A stretch of 64,000 nucleotides of DNA from Palsa-461 sp036844945. GTDB taxonomy: Bacteria; Actinomycetota; Acidimicrobiia; Acidimicrobiales; RAAP-2. Within the stretch, counting starts at the first letter, position 1. Every line of letters starts with the position of its first letter. The stretch lies in the NCBI GenBank assembly GCA_036844945.1, contig DAIUEV010000005.1:1-64000 (forward strand), in the 5' to 3' direction. The notes below the pieces were generated by a model. That model was not told where the DNA came from and searched no databases. It saw nothing but the letters and a program-made list of their open reading frames with translations. Below, in pieces: positions 18,016 through 27,129 of the stretch. The position numbers and the translations under genes were made by a program.

Positions 18016-19518
18016 GTGAACCGCCCCCCGGGCCCGCCGTGGTCGGCCCACCTGCCGGCCGGGACCACCGTCGACGACGTCGATCTCACCGGTGCCGTCA
18101 GCCTCCCGGCCGCGTGGGCCGCTCGCTGGCGCGACTCGCCCGCCGCACCGGCGCTGCGGGGGCCCGAGGGTCGGTGGGTGGACGGCGGCGAGCTGCTCGA
18201 GCGGACCGCCGCGGTGGCCGGGCGTCTCGCCGGCGCCGGCGCAGCAGCCGGCCAGACCGTGGTGATCGCGGGCGCCCCGTCCGTCGACCTCGTCGTGGCT
18301 CACTGCGCGGCGCTGCGGGCGGGCGCGGTCGTCGTACCGGTGAACCCGGCGGCCGCCCGCCGGGAGCTCCTCACGATCCTGGCCGACGCCCACCCCGCCG
18401 TGGCGGTCCTCGGGTCCGAGGCGCTGGCGGGATGGGCCGCCGAAGCCGATCCGTCGCTCGTGATCACCTCGCCCGACGTCCCGCTCGCGGATGGCGCCAT
18501 CCCGGAGCTGGACGCGGCCGGCGGGTCGGACCCCGGGCTGGTCATGTACACCTCGGGCACTACGGGCACGCCCAAGGGGGTCCCGCTCACGCACGCCAAC
18601 CTCCTGGCCGGCGCCGAGTCGGTCCGGCTGGCCTGGGGCTGGACCGAGCAGGACCAGCTGATCCTCGCCCTCCCCCTCTGCCACGTCCACGGCCTCGGGA
18701 TCGGCCTCCACGGGACCCTGCTCGCCGGCGCCTGCGCCCAACTCTTCGACCGGTTCGACCCCGAGGCCGTGCTCGACGCGGCGGGGCACGGGGCGACCAT
18801 GTTCTTCGGCGTGCCCACCATGTACGACCGGCTGGTCGCAGCGGAGCGCCCGGACCGGCTCGGTGCCCTCCGCCTGTGCGTCTCGGGGTCGGCGCCCCTT
18901 GACCCCGCGCTCCACCGGCGGATCGGCGTGCGGTGCCACCAGTCGGTGCTGGAGCGCTACGGCATGACCGAGACGCTGTTGACCGTGTCGAATCCGCTCC
19001 ACGGCGAGCGGCGGGCCGGGACCGTGGGCTTCCCGCTTCCCGGCGTGGATCTTCGCCTCGACGAGGCGACCGGCGAGATCCTGGTCCGCGGCCCGAGCGT
19101 GTTCGCCGGCTACCGCGGGCTCCCCGCGGAGAACGCGGTCGCCTTCGTCGACGGCTGGTTCCGCACCGGAGACATCGGCGAGCTGGACGCCGGCTACCTC
19201 CGGATCGTCGGAAGGTCCAAGGATCTGATCATCACCGGGGGGTACAACGTCTACCCGCGCGAGGTCGAGGACGTGCTCCGGGCCTTTCCCGGCGTCCGCG
19301 ACGCGGCGGTGATCGGCGCGGCGTCGGCGGAGTGGGGCGAGACGGTCACCGCCTACGTCGAGGCGGACACCTCGCTCGACCTCGACGCCCTCCGCGCCTA
19401 CGCGTCCGAACAGCTCACCCCCTACAAGCGCCCGCGCCAGGTCCACCTGATCGCCGAGCTTCCGCGCAATCTCCTGGGCAAAGTGGTGAAGGAGCGACTG
19501 CGGTCCCCCGGCGGCTGA
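18016..19518 (+). CDS. AMP-forming acyl-CoA synthetase, MatB (malonyl-CoA synthetase)-like
   Basis: A 500-residue ANL-superfamily ligase. Motifs: the P-loop VMYTSGTTGTPKGVPLTH, LPLCHVHGLGIGLHG, ERYGMTETLLTVSNPLHG, YRTGD-type WFRTGDIGEL, GRSKDLIITGGYNVYP and the catalytic Lys in RNLLGKVVKE. The HVHGL segment and the TSNP-like SNP with the later R-AGTVGFPLPG match malonyl/methylmalonyl-CoA synthetases. This is a family-level guess; acetate- or other acid-activating relatives cannot be excluded. The GTG start lies 13 bases after the preceding gene, so co-transcription is likely. Confidence 0.85.
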   Translation: MNRPPGPPWSAHLPAGTTVDDVDLTGAVSLPAAWAARWRDSPAAPALRGPEGRWVDGGELLERTAAVAGRLAGAGAAAGQTVVIAGAPSVDLVVAHCAALRAGAVVVPVNPAAARRELLTILADAHPAVAVLGSEALAGWAAEADPSLVITSPDVPLADGAIPELDAAGGSDPGLVMYTSGTTGTPKGVPLTHANLLAGAESVRLAWGWTEQDQLILALPLCHVHGLGIGLHGTLLAGACAQLFDRFDPEAVLDAAGHGATMFFGVPTMYDRLVAAERPDRLGALRLCVSGSAPLDPALHRRIGVRCHQSVLERYGMTETLLTVSNPLHGERRAGTVGFPLPGVDLRLDEATGEILVRGPSVFAGYRGLPAENAVAFVDGWFRTGDIGELDAGYLRIVGRSKDLIITGGYNVYPREVEDVLRAFPGVRDAAVIGAASAEWGETVTAYVEADTSLDLDALRAYASEQLTPYKRPRQVHLIAELPRNLLGKVVKERLRSPGG

Positions 19519-19549
19519 GGCACCGCACCGGGCGTCCGCGCTGGGCCCC

Positions 19550-21445
19550 TCACCCGCACACCGAGACGATCGAGTATCCCGCCGCGCGGATCCCGTTGAT
19601 GATGGCGGGGAGGGCCGCGACCGTCTCGGACCGGTTCCCGCCCCCGTCGTGGAGGATGATGACCGCCCCGGGGTGCAACGCCCCGAGGACCCGTTGGGCG
19701 ATCGCCCCCGCGCCGGGCAGCGTGTAGTCGGACGGGTCGATGTCCCACATGAACTCGCCCAGCCCCCGAGCCGACAGCTGCGCCAGGACCGCGCCATTGG
19801 TATAGCCATAGGGCGGGCGCAGACAGCTCACCGCCCGGTTGCTCACCGAGGAGATGAGCGCGCTCGTCCGGTCCACCTCGGCCACCCAGCCCGCGGCCGA
19901 CTGGCGCGTGAGGTCGACGTGGTCCCAGGTGTGGTTGGCCAGGCCGAAGCCGTCGATTTCCTCCTGGCGGAGGATCCCGAGGTACCCGGCGGCGACCGAA
20001 CCGACGACCTCGAAGGTGGCGGGAGCCCGGTAGGCCTCCAGGACCCCGAGGATCTGCGGCGTGTAGGCGGGCGAGGGCCCGTCGTCGAAGCTGAGCGCGA
20101 CCACGCGGCTCCCGGGTGGATACGGCGAGTTCGGGACCGCCGACACGTTGGAGATCACGGTCCCGCCCATCGAGGTCGGCCCCCCCACGTACACATGGGC
20201 GAGACCGGCCCACTCGACCGACGTCGGGTCCGTGCCGATGGACGGCCCACCGTAGGTGACGGTGCTGAGGTCGTATGAACTCCACACCCGGCCGTAGATC
20301 CCGTCGTTCACGTACTCGTACAGGTCGTTGTTGGCGCCCCGGACGTACAGGTGCACAAGGCCCTGGTCGGGCAGGAAGAGGGCGTCGGGCTGGCCAGCGA
20401 TGAAGCTGCCGTTGGTCGCATACACGCTCAGGTCGTACGCGTTCCACGAGCGACCGTTCAATCCGTCGTTGACGTACTCGATCATGTCGCCGTTCGCGTT
20501 CTGGACATAGATGTGCATCAACCCTTGTGTCGGGTGGTAGAGGGCGTCGGGGACGCCGCCGAGCGGGCCGCCGCCGGCCGCCACGCTCAGGTCGTAGGCG
20601 TTCCAGGAGCGCCCGGCCAGGAAGTCCGCGACGTACTCGACGAGGTCGCCGCCGGCCGAGCGCACGAGGACGTAGAGGCGGTTCTGCGTCACGTTGTAGA
20701 GAGCGCTCGGTTGGCCGTTGATCGGCGAGCCGCCGCCCGCCCCGGTGCTCAGGTCATAGGCGTTCCACGCCCGACCGTTCGCCCCGTCGTTCGTGTACTC
20801 GACCAGGTCGCCGTTCGCACCCTCGACGTAGACGTGGACCTGCCCGTTGCTCGGCGACTCGATCGGGTCGGGGACGCCCGGCGCGAGGGTCCCCCCGGCG
20901 ACGGTGCTCAGGTCGTAGGAGTTCCAGGTCCTCCCGTTCATCCCGTCGTTCGTGTACTCGACCAGGTCCCCCGAGGACGAACGGGCGAACACGTCGACCC
21001 GGTTGGCCACCGTGATGGCATGCGGCGGCCCGCTCAGCGGGCCCGTCCCGGTCGCGCTGGTCAGGTCGTAGGCGTTCCACACCCGCCCGTTCAACCCGTC
21101 ATTCGCGAACTCGGTCAGGTCCCCGGCGGCGGTCTCCCCGTAGACATGGATCGTCGCCCCGACGACCACTGCGCTCGGTGCACCGAGGAGCTCGGGTCCG
21201 TGACCGTTCTGAGACTGGTTGTAGGAGTTCCAGATCCGGCCGAGGTCGTGGTCCGAGATGAACTCCTGCAACGGCACCGCACTGGGGTCCGCCGCGGCCG
21301 CCGCCGCGGGCAACGTCGTCGCCGTCGGAGCGCCGAACGCGAGCGGAAGAACCCCGGTGACGAGGCACGTCACGACGAGGAAGACCGGTCGGGTCCGGGC
21401 GCGCGACCGGCGATCGAGGGGATCGAGCTGACGGACGTGGGCCAT
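19550..21445 (-). CDS. secreted seven-repeat propeller-polysaccharide deacetylase fusion
   Basis: About 631 residues: signal or anchor helix (about 22-45), seven tandem repeats of about 52 residues, then a NodB-type deacetylase. Repeats share GR-x-WN-x-YDLS and D-L-x-EY-x-NDG. Seven such units predict a seven-bladed beta propeller, probably for glycan binding. The deacetylase has the metal and catalytic motifs SFDDGPSP, NHTWDH, RPPYGYTN and ILHDGGG. Known: NodB enzymes remove acetyl groups from chitin, peptidoglycan or xylan. The substrate here is unknown. ATG 21445 was chosen because GGAGG lies eight bases upstream; GTG 21469 is an alternative. Confidence 0.9.
   Translation of the reverse strand: MAHVRQLDPLDRRSRARTRPVFLVVTCLVTGVLPLAFGAPTATTLPAAAAAADPSAVPLQEFISDHDLGRIWNSYNQSQNGHGPELLGAPSAVVVGATIHVYGETAAGDLTEFANDGLNGRVWNAYDLTSATGTGPLSGPPHAITVANRVDVFARSSSGDLVEYTNDGMNGRTWNSYDLSTVAGGTLAPGVPDPIESPSNGQVHVYVEGANGDLVEYTNDGANGRAWNAYDLSTGAGGGSPINGQPSALYNVTQNRLYVLVRSAGGDLVEYVADFLAGRSWNAYDLSVAAGGGPLGGVPDALYHPTQGLMHIYVQNANGDMIEYVNDGLNGRSWNAYDLSVYATNGSFIAGQPDALFLPDQGLVHLYVRGANNDLYEYVNDGIYGRVWSSYDLSTVTYGGPSIGTDPTSVEWAGLAHVYVGGPTSMGGTVISNVSAVPNSPYPPGSRVVALSFDDGPSPAYTPQILGVLEAYRAPATFEVVGSVAAGYLGILRQEEIDGFGLANHTWDHVDLTRQSAAGWVAEVDRTSALISSVSNRAVSCLRPPYGYTNGAVLAQLSARGLGEFMWDIDPSDYTLPGAGAIAQRVLGALHPGAVIILHDGGGNRSETVAALPAIINGIRAAGYSIVSVCG
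20170..21241 (-). repeat. coding repeats: seven propeller units
   Basis: This part of the deacetylase gene codes for seven similar units of roughly 52 residues each, beginning with GRIWNSYN, GRVWNAYD, GRTWNSYD, GRAWNAYD, GRSWNAYD, GRSWNAYD and GRVWSSYD in order. Units 5 and 6 share the longest identical starts, suggesting recent duplication. The repeats lack the classical WD or kelch signature. Confidence 0.85.
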
Positions 21446-21684
21446 GGCGCTGTCCTCCGTGCGTTGCACCTTGACTCAGCTTGAAAACCCGACCGCCCGA
21501 CCGGTAGAGCCCAATGACCCATCTGCGCGCATTGGCAGCGATCCCGTCCGGACCGCCTCGACCCGTCTTCGTCGGCCGCAGCGGTCCCGAAGCTCACCAG
21601 GGCGCGACCACCGGCACCGGCCCGTTCGGTAGGGTCGAACGTTCACCGGGCGCACGACGCCCCCGACGCCGAGAACGAGATCTC

Positions 21685-22131
21685 GTGGACGACATCAGCC
21701 GACCACCCGTCGCGCCCCCGCGCGAGCGGCTGTCCCGGCGGCGGCTCGTTCGCGCCGCGGGGGCGGCCGCCGCCGCGGGCCTGGGCAGCCTGGTGGTCGG
21801 AGGAACGGCGGGAGCGACGAGCAGGGGGCGGCCGATCGGCCCCGCCAAGGCCGTGCCGGTGGGCGGCTCGGCCGCGTTCACCGACCCGAACACCCACTTC
21901 CCCTCGCTCGTGATCCAACTGCGTCTCGGACGCTTCGTCGCCTACGACGCGGTGTGCCCGCACGAGGGTCGCACCGTCGGCTATGTGCCGTCCCACCGCC
22001 TCAACGCCTGCCCCTGTCACGGATCGGAGTTCAACCCGGCGACCGGCGCCCGGGTCGCCGGTCCGGCGCCGCTCGGGTTGACCCGCCTCACGATCACCGA
22101 GTCCGGCGGGCGGCTCTTCGTCCGTGGATAG
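21685..22131 (+). CDS. Tat-exported Rieske [2Fe-2S] protein
   Basis: About 148 residues. The N-terminus has a twin-arginine motif (SRRRLVRAAG) and an alanine-rich core, so Tat export is likely. The Rieske ligands are Cys91 and His93 (CPHEGR), then C-x-x-H in ACPCHGSEF. The usual cysteine after the first ligand pair (CPHxGC) is Arg96, so the stabilising disulfide of bc1-type Rieske proteins is missing. GTG 21685 gives the Tat signal a normal leader. The next gene encodes a close relative fused to DoxX, so this looks like a tandem duplicate. The electron partner is unknown. Confidence 0.87.
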   Translation: MDDISRPPVAPPRERLSRRRLVRAAGAAAAAGLGSLVVGGTAGATSRGRPIGPAKAVPVGGSAAFTDPNTHFPSLVIQLRLGRFVAYDAVCPHEGRTVGYVPSHRLNACPCHGSEFNPATGARVAGPAPLGLTRLTITESGGRLFVRG

Positions 22132-22192
22132 CGGCGCCCGCGGAGCGCACCGTCGGCCTCCAAGGGGGCAACGGTCGGTAGCGTCGGGCTTC

Positions 22193-23413
22193 GTGGCCCG
22201 GCTCCGACAGCAGGCCGCGCCGCCCGCGCGGGCACTCTGGCTGAGCGGGTGGGCGCTCCTCCCGCTGCGGGCCTTTCTCGGCGTCACGTTCTGCTTCGCC
22301 GGGTTGCAGAAGCTGGCCAACCCGAACTTCTTCAACCAAGCCGACCCGGCGGGGATCTACGCGCAGATGGTGGCGGCCAACCGCACGAGCCCGATGCACT
22401 TCCTGCTCGGCCACCTGCTGCGGTTCTCGACGCCGATCGGCGTCGTCATCGCGATCGGGGAGCTCGCGGTCGGGCTCGGCGTGCTCCTCGGGCTGTGGAC
22501 CCGGGTCGCCGCGCTCGGCGGCCTCGCGATCTCGCTCAGCCTGTTCCTCACCGTCAGCTTCCACACCTCGCCCTACTACACGGGGGCCGACATCGTCTTT
22601 GTCTTCGCGTGGCTGGCGCTCTTGCTCGCCGGCTCCGGCGGAGTGCTCTCGGTCGACGCCGCGATCGCGCGACGGGCGAGGACCGAGCGCGCCATGGGTC
22701 CCGCCACACCAGTGGCCGTCCCGTTCGCGCTCATCCAGCGGATCTGCGGGCAGTACGACGACGGCCGGTGCGGCGCCCGGGGCGGGGAACCCTGCGAGCC
22801 GGGCCCGTGCCCGTTCCTGCGCAAGGGGGCCGACCCGTTGCCGGCCCGACAGCGGGGCGACCTGACCCGGCGCGAGCTCGTGCTCGGGGGCGCCGCGGCG
22901 GCGGCGGCGGGCCTGGCCGGACTGGCCGCCGCCGGGGCCGCCGCCGGCATCGGCCGGGCGGCCGGAGGGACCAAGCCACCGGCCACCGCCGTTTCGCTCC
23001 CCGCCGGCACCGCGCCTCCGACGACGCCGTCGACCACCAGACCGGCCGGCACGCGGGGGTCGACCACCTCGGCGCCCACCACCGCTCCGGCCACCGTCCC
23101 ACCGGGCAGGGCGATCGGCCCGGCCAAGGACGTCCCGGTCGGCGGATCGGCGGCGTTCACCGACCCGACCACCCACTTCCCCTCGCTCGTCATCCAGCTC
23201 GACGCCGGGCGCTTCGTGGCCTACGACGCGATCTGCCCGCACCAGGGCTGCACGGTCGGCTACGTGCCGTCGCAGTCGATCATCGCCTGCCCCTGCCACG
23301 GCTCGGAGTTCAACCCCGACACGGGGGCGGTGATCCAGGGCCCGGCCAATAGCGGCCTGCGCCGGCTGAAGATCGCCGAGGGGTCCAACGGCGAGCTCTA
23401 CGTCGAGGGGTAG
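22193..23413 (+). CDS. DoxX-Rieske fusion membrane protein
   Basis: 406 residues in three parts. Residues about 15-160 form a DoxX-like domain with four membrane helices (RAFLGVTFCFAGLQKLANP is typical). Residues 185-205 are cysteine-rich (C-x8-C-x7-C-x4-C pattern). Then an internal twin-arginine motif, LTRRELVLGG at about 224, precedes an Ala-rich helix, a Thr/Pro linker and a Rieske domain with Cys348/His350 (CPHQGC) and Cys366/His369 (CPCHGS). The disulfide cysteines are present. The layout recalls actinobacterial QcrA, where early helices use Sec and the last uses Tat. Electron exchange with quinones is inference. GTG start. Confidence 0.88.
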   Translation: MARLRQQAAPPARALWLSGWALLPLRAFLGVTFCFAGLQKLANPNFFNQADPAGIYAQMVAANRTSPMHFLLGHLLRFSTPIGVVIAIGELAVGLGVLLGLWTRVAALGGLAISLSLFLTVSFHTSPYYTGADIVFVFAWLALLLAGSGGVLSVDAAIARRARTERAMGPATPVAVPFALIQRICGQYDDGRCGARGGEPCEPGPCPFLRKGADPLPARQRGDLTRRELVLGGAAAAAAGLAGLAAAGAAAGIGRAAGGTKPPATAVSLPAGTAPPTTPSTTRPAGTRGSTTSAPTTAPATVPPGRAIGPAKDVPVGGSAAFTDPTTHFPSLVIQLDAGRFVAYDAICPHQGCTVGYVPSQSIIACPCHGSEFNPDTGAVIQGPANSGLRRLKIAEGSNGELYVEG

Positions 23414-23414
23414 G

Positions 23415-24236
23415 TCAGAGCCCGGCTTCCTCGAGGCCCCGTCGGGTGAGCACCCGGGCCAGGTGCCGCCGGTACTCCGGGGTGGCGTTGTTGTCGCCGG
23501 AGGGCTCGAGACCGTCGGCCGCCCGCTCGGCCGCCTCGGCCGCGCCGGCCCCGTCCGAGAGCGCCGCTTCGACCGCGGCCGCGCGGACCGGCGTCGCGGC
23601 GACGTTGACCAGCGAGACACCGACCCGGCCGCCGGCCCGGGCCACCGCCACCCCGACGATCGCCCAGTCCTGGGAGCGCCGCACGAACTTCTGGTAGGAG
23701 TGGCCGCCGGTCGCCTTCGGCACCCGGATCTCGGTCAGCACCTCGTTCGGCGCGAGGGCGGTCTCGAGGAACCCGACGAAGAAGTCGGACGCCGCGATCT
23801 CCCGCTCCCCGCCCGGGCCCCGGACGACCATCGTCCCGCCGAGGGCGAGCACCGCGCCGGGCAGGTCGGAGGCCGGATCGCCGTGGGCGATCGAGCCGCC
23901 GATCGTCCCCCGGTGCCGGACCTGGGGGTCGCCGATCTTGCCCGCCACAGTCGAGAGCAGCGGGGCGTCGCGCAGGATCGTCGCGTCCTGGTGGACGTCG
24001 TGGTGACGGGTCATCGCCCCGATCGCCACGTGGTCGCCCCCGTCGCGCACGTAGGACAGCTCGCCGATGGGGCCGATGTCGACCAGCACCGCGGGCGTGG
24101 CCAGGCGCAGCTTCATGAGCGGGAGCAGCGAGTGGCCGCCGGCCAGGAGCTTGGCCTCGTCGCCGTGCTCCCCGAGGGCGGCGACCGCCTCGTCGACCGA
24201 GCCCACCCGCAGGTAGTCGAACGCGGCCGGGATCAC
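23415..24236 (-). CDS. molybdenum hydroxylase FAD subunit (CoxM-like)
   Basis: A 273-residue FAD-binding subunit of the xanthine dehydrogenase/CO dehydrogenase family. FAD motifs are AGGHSLLPLMKLR and GTIGGSIAHGDPASDLP. The C-terminal CO_deh_flav_C part begins after SYQKFVRRSQDWAIVG. It passes electrons from the iron-sulfur subunit to an acceptor. The gene overlaps the small-subunit gene by ATGA, in the order L-S-M. The convergent Rieske gene ends two bases away. Confidence 0.93.
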   Translation of the reverse strand: MIPAAFDYLRVGSVDEAVAALGEHGDEAKLLAGGHSLLPLMKLRLATPAVLVDIGPIGELSYVRDGGDHVAIGAMTRHHDVHQDATILRDAPLLSTVAGKIGDPQVRHRGTIGGSIAHGDPASDLPGAVLALGGTMVVRGPGGEREIAASDFFVGFLETALAPNEVLTEIRVPKATGGHSYQKFVRRSQDWAIVGVAVARAGGRVGVSLVNVAATPVRAAAVEAALSDGAGAAEAAERAADGLEPSGDNNATPEYRRHLARVLTRRGLEEAGL

Positions 24237-24706
24237 CAGGCCCCCTCACGGGCCGAGCGGGCGGCGTCGAGCACCGCCGCGACGATGTTGTGGTAGCCGG
24301 TACAGCGGCACAGGTTGCCCTCGAGCCCCTCGCGCACCTGGCGCTCGTCGAGATCGGGGCTCTCGTTCACGAGCGAGACGGCGGCCATCACCATCCCGGG
24401 GGTGCAGTACCCGCACTGGAGGCCATGGTGCTCGCGGAAGGCCCGCTGCATCGGGTGCATCTCCTCACCGGTGGCGAGGCCCTCGATCGTGGTCACGGCC
24501 CGGCCGTCGGCCTGGGCGGCGAGCAGCGTGCAGGACTTCACGGACTCGCCGTCGAGCAGGACCGTGCAGGCGCCGCAGCTGGTGGTGTCGCAACCGACGT
24601 TGGTGCCGGTCAGGCCGAGCTGTTCGCGCAGGAAGAACACGAGCAGCGTGCGCGGCTCGACGTCGCGCTCGTGCTCGGTGCCGTTCACCGCCATCTTCAC
24701 CTTCAT
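24233..24706 (-). CDS. molybdenum hydroxylase [2Fe-2S] subunit (CoxS-like)
   Basis: A 157-residue small subunit carrying two [2Fe-2S] clusters. The ferredoxin-like cluster uses CDTTSCGACTVLLDG plus a later Cys (KSC). The second uses CGYCTPG and CRCTGY. ATGA overlaps join it to both the CoxL gene upstream and the CoxM gene downstream, so all three subunits are co-translated. Confidence 0.95.
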   Translation of the reverse strand: MKVKMAVNGTEHERDVEPRTLLVFFLREQLGLTGTNVGCDTTSCGACTVLLDGESVKSCTLLAAQADGRAVTTIEGLATGEEMHPMQRAFREHHGLQCGYCTPGMVMAAVSLVNESPDLDERQVREGLEGNLCRCTGYHNIVAAVLDAARSAREGAW

Positions 24707-27003
24707 CGGACCCTCCTCGCCTGTTCGATCGCGTGCCATACCCGGATCGGCGTCGTCGGCATGTCGACATGGCGCACCCCGAGGTGCGCGAGCGCGTCGC
24801 ACACCGCGTTCTGGACCGCCGGGGTGGAACCGATCGTCCCGGACTCCCCGATGCCCTTGGCCCCGAGCGGGTTGAGGGGGGTCGGCGTCTCCATGGGGTG
24901 GGTCTCGAAGCTGGGCAGCTCGACCGCCGAGACGAACGCGTAGTCGGCCAGGTTGGCGGTGACCGGGTTGCCCTGCTCGTCGTAGCACATCTCTTCCATG
25001 AGGGCCTGGGCCACCCCCTGGGCGAGTCCCCCGTGCACCTGGCCCTCGACGAGCAGCGGGTTCAGCATCGTCCCCGCGTCGTCGACCGCCACGATGCGGC
25101 GGAGCACCACCCGGCCGGTCTCGGTGTCCACCTCGGCGACGACGACATGGGTGCCGAAGGGGAAGGTGGCGCCGGGGGCGGTGAAGTCCACCTCGGCCGA
25201 CAGCCCCTCGTCCCCGGAGGCCAGGGCGAGCTCGGCCCAGGACCTCGCCACGCTCGGGGTCCCGGCCACGTGGAAGCGCCCGGCCGCCTTGTCGAGCTCG
25301 ATGTCGTTCGGGTTCGCCTCCAGTAGGTCGGCGGCCAGCCGCTTCGCCTTCTCCACCACCTGCTCGGCGGCCTGGTAGACGGCGACCCCGCCGGACTGGA
25401 GGGACTTCGACCCGAAGGTGCCCATCCCCCGGGGCACGAGGTCGGTGTCCCCGTGGATGACCTCGACGTCCTCGATCGGGATGCCCAGCTGGTCGGCGAC
25501 CAGCTGGGACCACGCGGTCACGTGTCCCTGGCCGTGCGGCGAGGTGCCGGTACGGACCCGGGCCCGGCCGTCGTCGAGCACCTCGACCGAGCCGAACTCG
25601 CTGCCCGGCAGGCCGTTCGTGATCTCGACGTAGCTCGCCAGCCCGATGCCGAGCTGGACCGGCCCCCCCTCGTCGCGTCGGCGCCGCTGCTCGTCGCGCA
25701 GGGCCTCGTAGCCGGCGGCCTCGAGGGCCCGCTCGAGGGAGCCCTGGTAGTCGCCGACGTCGTAGGTGGTGCCGGTCGGCGTGGTGAACGGGAACCGGTC
25801 CCGGCCGACCATGTTCCGCCGACGCACCTCGGCCGGGTCCATGCCGATCTCGGCGGCGAACATGTCCACCATCCGCTCGAGCACCGCGGCCGCCTCGGGC
25901 CGCCCCGCTCCCCGGTAGGCCACCGTTGGGTTGGTGTTGGTCACGACCGACACGTTGGAGAAGGCGGTCTTCTCGATGTCGTAGACGCCGGTCAGCATCG
26001 TCCGGGTCATGAACGGGAGGAAGGCGCCGAAGGCCGGGTACGCGCCCGAGTCCTGGATCACCTTCAGCGCGTAGGCGACGAGCCGGCCGTCCTTCGTGCC
26101 GCCGAGCCGCGCCTCTTGGATCTGGGCGCGCCCATGTCCGAGGGCGAGCATCGACTCGCTGCGGGTCTCCACCCAGCGGGCCGGTCGACCGAGGTCGCGC
26201 GCCACCCAGGCGACGAACAGCTCCTCGGGGTAGCCACCGGTCTTCGCCCCGAAGCCCCCGCCCACGTCGGGCGAGATGGCGTGGACCGCGTCCTCCTCCA
26301 ACCCGAACAGCTGCACGAGCGCGGCCTTCACCGAGTGCGGGACCTGGCTCGTGGCCCACTGGGTGAGCCGGCCGCCCTCCCAGATCGCGGCGGCCGCCCG
26401 GACCTCGAGCGGGCAGGGCGCGACCCGCTGGTTCATCATCTTCTGCTCGACCACGACGTCGCAGCCGTCGAAGAGGCCGGCGGGCTCGCCGACCGACTCG
26501 GGGGGCAGCATCCCGACGTTCGCCAGGTCCTCGGGGATCCGCAGGGCCACGTTGGTCTGGGCGGCCTCGTGGACGAGCGTCTCGGCACCCTCGGCCGTCG
26601 CCGGGTCGATCACCGGGGTCAGGGGCTCGTAGTCGACGAGCACGAGCTCGGCCGCGTCGACGGCCTCCTCGCGGGTCTCGGCGACGACCGCCGCGACCAT
26701 GTCACCGACGAACCTCACCACGTCCTTCGCGAGCCACGGACGCGCCATCGCCGGGTTGGCGAACGGGGCGCCGGGCGGCATGGGCTGGAGGTCGATGTCG
26801 TCCGCGGTGTACACGGCGACCACCCCCGCTGCGGCGCGGGCCTCCGACGCGTCGATCGAGCGGATGCGGGCGTGGGCCATCGGCGAGCGCACGTACACGA
26901 TGTGGACCGCGCCCTCGAGCGGCAGGTCGTCGACATAGGTGCCGCCGATGGTAAGGAACTTCGGGTCCTCCTTGCGCAGCACGCGGTTGCCGAGGATGCT
27001 CAT
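24703..27003 (-). CDS. molybdenum hydroxylase large subunit, form II CoxL-like
   Basis: A 766-residue molybdopterin-cytosine-dinucleotide-type catalytic subunit. The active-site loop is AYRGAGR at 362-368, the mark of form II; true CO dehydrogenases (form I) have AYxCSFR. Other cofactor contacts are GGGFGAK, PHGQGH and the catalytic Glu in KGIGESGTIGS. Form II enzymes act on unknown substrates in most species, and CO use is unproven. No coxD/E/F/G maturation genes or MobA-like gene are in the window. ATG 27003 was chosen because MSILGNRVLRKEDP is the common family start. The gene order L-S-M differs from the usual M-S-L (form I) and S-L-M (form II). Confidence 0.93.
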   Translation of the reverse strand: MSILGNRVLRKEDPKFLTIGGTYVDDLPLEGAVHIVYVRSPMAHARIRSIDASEARAAAGVVAVYTADDIDLQPMPPGAPFANPAMARPWLAKDVVRFVGDMVAAVVAETREEAVDAAELVLVDYEPLTPVIDPATAEGAETLVHEAAQTNVALRIPEDLANVGMLPPESVGEPAGLFDGCDVVVEQKMMNQRVAPCPLEVRAAAAIWEGGRLTQWATSQVPHSVKAALVQLFGLEEDAVHAISPDVGGGFGAKTGGYPEELFVAWVARDLGRPARWVETRSESMLALGHGRAQIQEARLGGTKDGRLVAYALKVIQDSGAYPAFGAFLPFMTRTMLTGVYDIEKTAFSNVSVVTNTNPTVAYRGAGRPEAAAVLERMVDMFAAEIGMDPAEVRRRNMVGRDRFPFTTPTGTTYDVGDYQGSLERALEAAGYEALRDEQRRRRDEGGPVQLGIGLASYVEITNGLPGSEFGSVEVLDDGRARVRTGTSPHGQGHVTAWSQLVADQLGIPIEDVEVIHGDTDLVPRGMGTFGSKSLQSGGVAVYQAAEQVVEKAKRLAADLLEANPNDIELDKAAGRFHVAGTPSVARSWAELALASGDEGLSAEVDFTAPGATFPFGTHVVVAEVDTETGRVVLRRIVAVDDAGTMLNPLLVEGQVHGGLAQGVAQALMEEMCYDEQGNPVTANLADYAFVSAVELPSFETHPMETPTPLNPLGAKGIGESGTIGSTPAVQNAVCDALAHLGVRHVDMPTTPIRVWHAIEQARRVR

Positions 27004-27129
27004 CGACGATTCCCCCGTCCGTTCATCAGGCGGCGACCCTACCGCGGCCCGGCCGGCACGGGTCCGGGCGTCCACCCGGCTTCCCGGGGATGACCGCTCC
27101 CGCCGCGCGTCGGACCGTACAGTGGCGCG

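Noticed and set aside
20170..21241. CRISPR array or DNA tandem repeat
   Set aside because: The regular spacing comes from protein-level repeats of a propeller. The DNA repeats are diverged and there are no spacers or cas genes.
24703..27003. Genuine aerobic CO dehydrogenase (CoxL form I)
   Set aside because: The active-site loop is AYRGAGR and not the AYxCSFR that carries the Cu-binding Cys, so CO oxidation cannot be claimed.
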